From NCBI GenBank assembly GCA_022769845.1, contig JALEIO010000174.1:1-5252 (forward strand): a stretch of DNA of 5,252 bases, written 5' to 3'. Positions 4,300 to 5,252 of this stretch are shown here, in pieces; the first letter of the stretch is position 1, and each line of letters begins with the position of its first letter. The notes beneath the pieces are model-generated. The model made no database searches and had not been told where the DNA came from. It saw only the letters and a list, made by a program, of their open reading frames with translations. The position numbers and the translations under genes were made by a program. The stretch comes from Oscillospiraceae bacterium (GTDB lineage Bacteria > Bacillota > Clostridia > UMGS1810).

Positions 4300-5048
4300 A
4301 AAAGCTTAAGGTGTTATTGGTTGATGATGAAATTATGATAAGAGAAGGCTTTAAGCGCCTGTTCGATTGGGAGACTCATGGCTGTGAGGTTGTCGGCGAG
4401 GCATCAGACGGGATGGAGGCGCTCGGGCAAATTGACGCACTCCTCCCGGATATTGTGATTATGGACATAAATATTCCGATTATAAACGGGTTAAAGGTTA
4501 TTGAAGTAAGCCGCGTCAAGCATCCTGAAATTGCTTATGTTATTGTATCGGGATATGATGACTTCGCATACTGCCGTCAGGCCCTGCGGCTGCAAATTAC
4601 GGATTATATCCTAAAGCCCGTAAACTATGAGGAATTTGGCAGCTGCATCGATAATCTGAAAATATCTATGTATAAGAACAAGACAGGCGAGCAGAAGAAT
4701 TGCGAAAATCGGGAGGAACGTGTTATTTCGTCTATCACACGGTATATGCAGGAGCATTTGTCGGAGGAGATAAGCCTATCCGTTTTGGCAGATGAGTTTC
4801 ACTTAAATCCGCAGTATATCAGTCAGCTGTTTAAAAACGAAATAGGTGTGGGATTTCTTGCCTATATTACAAACATACGCATAGAAAAGGCAAAGAAGCT
4901 GCTGCTTTCCACAGCTTATTCCGTCACCGAAATATCGTCGCTCGCAGGCTACAGTGATTACAGAGTTTTTACGAAGGTGTTTAAAAAGACGGAGGGTGTT
5001 ACGCCGTCACAGTTCAGGCGGGAGTTTTTGGGCAGAGAGAAACTATAA
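4296..5048 (+). CDS. Response regulator, REC plus AraC-type DNA-binding domain (YesN type)
   Basis: This 250-residue protein is the partner of the upstream kinase. Residues 4-122 form a receiver domain: acidic pair D10-D11, phosphorylated Asp D57 in DIVIMDINIP, switch residue S85 in IVSGYDDF, and conserved K107 in LKP. After a short linker, residues about 143-245 form an AraC/XylS DNA-binding domain with two helix-turn-helix units: ISLSVLADEFHLNPQYISQL (159-178) and SVTEISSLAGYSDYRVFTKV (209-228), followed by the GVTPSQFRRE signature. At 250 residues it is a short YesN-type protein without the long central region of larger members. Its start overlaps the kinase stop by 4 nt, with GGAGGA (4284-4289) 6 nt before the ATG. 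AraC-type domains usually bind direct repeats and activate transcription. The adjacent downstream promoter has such repeats and is the best candidate target. Confidence 0.94.
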   Translation: MKKLKVLLVDDEIMIREGFKRLFDWETHGCEVVGEASDGMEALGQIDALLPDIVIMDINIPIINGLKVIEVSRVKHPEIAYVIVSGYDDFAYCRQALRLQITDYILKPVNYEEFGSCIDNLKISMYKNKTGEQKNCENREERVISSITRYMQEHLSEEISLSVLADEFHLNPQYISQLFKNEIGVGFLAYITNIRIEKAKKLLLSTAYSVTEISSLAGYSDYRVFTKVFKKTEGVTPSQFRREFLGREKL

Positions 5049-5055
5049 TACTGAC

Positions 5056-5087
5056 ACATTTTTCTGCAAAATATGTCTGTGATTTTT
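5056..5087 (+). terminator. Weak candidate terminator after the response regulator
   Basis: ACATTTTT (5056-5063) can pair with AAAATATGT (5068-5076) with one bulged T and a 4-base loop. ATTTTT at 5082-5087 comes only after a 5-nt gap. The stem is almost all A-T and the T run is displaced, so it is at best inefficient. The same bases overlap the proposed regulatory repeats, so the pairing may be incidental. Confidence 0.25.
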
Positions 5088-5106
5088 AAGCGATATGTAA
5101 TATAAT
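5061..5106 (+). promoter_or_regulatory. Activator-type promoter with direct-repeat half-sites
   Basis: A perfect -10 TATAAT (5101-5106) has no good -35: the 17-18-bp position reads CTGTGAT. Two half-sites of pattern TTTnTnnnnnATATGT lie at 5061-5076 and 5083-5098. They are 22 bp apart, about two helical turns, and the nearer one ends 2 bp before the -10. A weak -35 with in-phase direct repeats next to the -10 is the usual layout of a promoter switched on by an AraC-type activator. The adjacent REC-AraC regulator is the obvious candidate. The inference rests on one site pair, and 22 bp spacing can arise by chance in AT-rich DNA. Confidence 0.5.
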
Positions 5107-5138
5107 ATCAGTACAGAAAGAAAAAGGAGAAAAATATT

Positions 5139-5252
5139 ATGGGTTCACTTGCGATAATTATTATGTATGCGGCAATAATCAGTGTTATTTCCATTGTGGC
5201 ATACTTTGTTATTAAATCGGCTGTAAAAGCCGCACTAAAAGAATTAGAGGAG
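5139..5252 (+). CDS. Small membrane protein, partial, cut by the window end
   Basis: The first 38 codons are present and the frame is still open at the last base. AAAAAGGAG (5121-5129) stands 9 nt before the ATG. The protein begins MGSLAIIIMYAAIISVISIV and continues AYFVIKSAVKAALKELEE. That is one hydrophobic helix (residues about 3-25) with almost no charged N-terminal tail, followed by an amphipathic, Lys/Glu-rich segment likely on the cytoplasmic side. Short single-helix proteins of this form are common next to two-component systems and transporters in Clostridia, and most are uncharacterised. It has its own promoter, with repeats that may bind the upstream regulator, and may begin the operon controlled by that system. 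Full length and function cannot be told from this window. Confidence 0.75.
   Translation, partial: MGSLAIIIMYAAIISVISIVAYFVIKSAVKAALKELEE

Noticed and set aside
1..5252. CRISPR array, insertion sequence or defence island
   Set aside because: There are no regularly spaced direct repeats, no transposase or integrase frame, and no nuclease, helicase or toxin-antitoxin domains in the readable frames.

Overview
The window looks like chromosomal accessory DNA from a low-to-moderate GC Firmicute, most likely a gut-type Clostridia. The grounds are strong AGGAG-type ribosome binding sites, consensus sigma-A promoters, rho-independent terminators with long T runs, and the gene families present: a LytS/YesM-type sensor kinase with a YesN-type regulator, a TetR regulator and GNAT acetyltransferases. 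TGA ends several intact genes here, so the in-frame TGAs in other genes are best read as decay and not as recoding.

The left part (1-1058) is mostly gene debris and structured noncoding DNA. It holds the tail of an unrecognised gene with a suspected frameshift at a G run; a terminator; a GC-richer hairpin-dense stretch that overlaps a degenerate minus-strand reading frame; two short sequences resembling tRNA T-arms; another strong terminator; a small gene interrupted by an in-frame TGA; and the first ~30 codons of a flavodoxin-type (EFR1-like) protein cut short.

The middle (1065-2838) starts with a perfect-consensus promoter whose spacer is filled by an 18-bp imperfect palindrome, a probable autoregulatory operator for the TetR-family gene that follows. 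A 68-residue conserved-looking small protein is 4 nt downstream of it. A GNAT acetyltransferase pseudogene with several in-frame stops follows at once. Then comes an intact, separate GNAT acetyltransferase preceded by two overlapping palindromes.

The right part (2923-5252) is a two-component system: a 435-residue multi-pass membrane histidine kinase overlapping by ATGA with a 250-residue REC-AraC response regulator. Directly downstream is a separate promoter with a good -10, a poor -35 and two direct-repeat half-sites 22 bp apart. It drives a small membrane protein that runs off the window. This looks like the target promoter of the two-component system, but that is inference. I see no CRISPR array, complete transposase, integrase, rRNA or intact tRNA, and no convincing new defence system. 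The most testable regulatory ideas are the kinase/regulator/target-promoter unit and the TetR autoregulatory operator.
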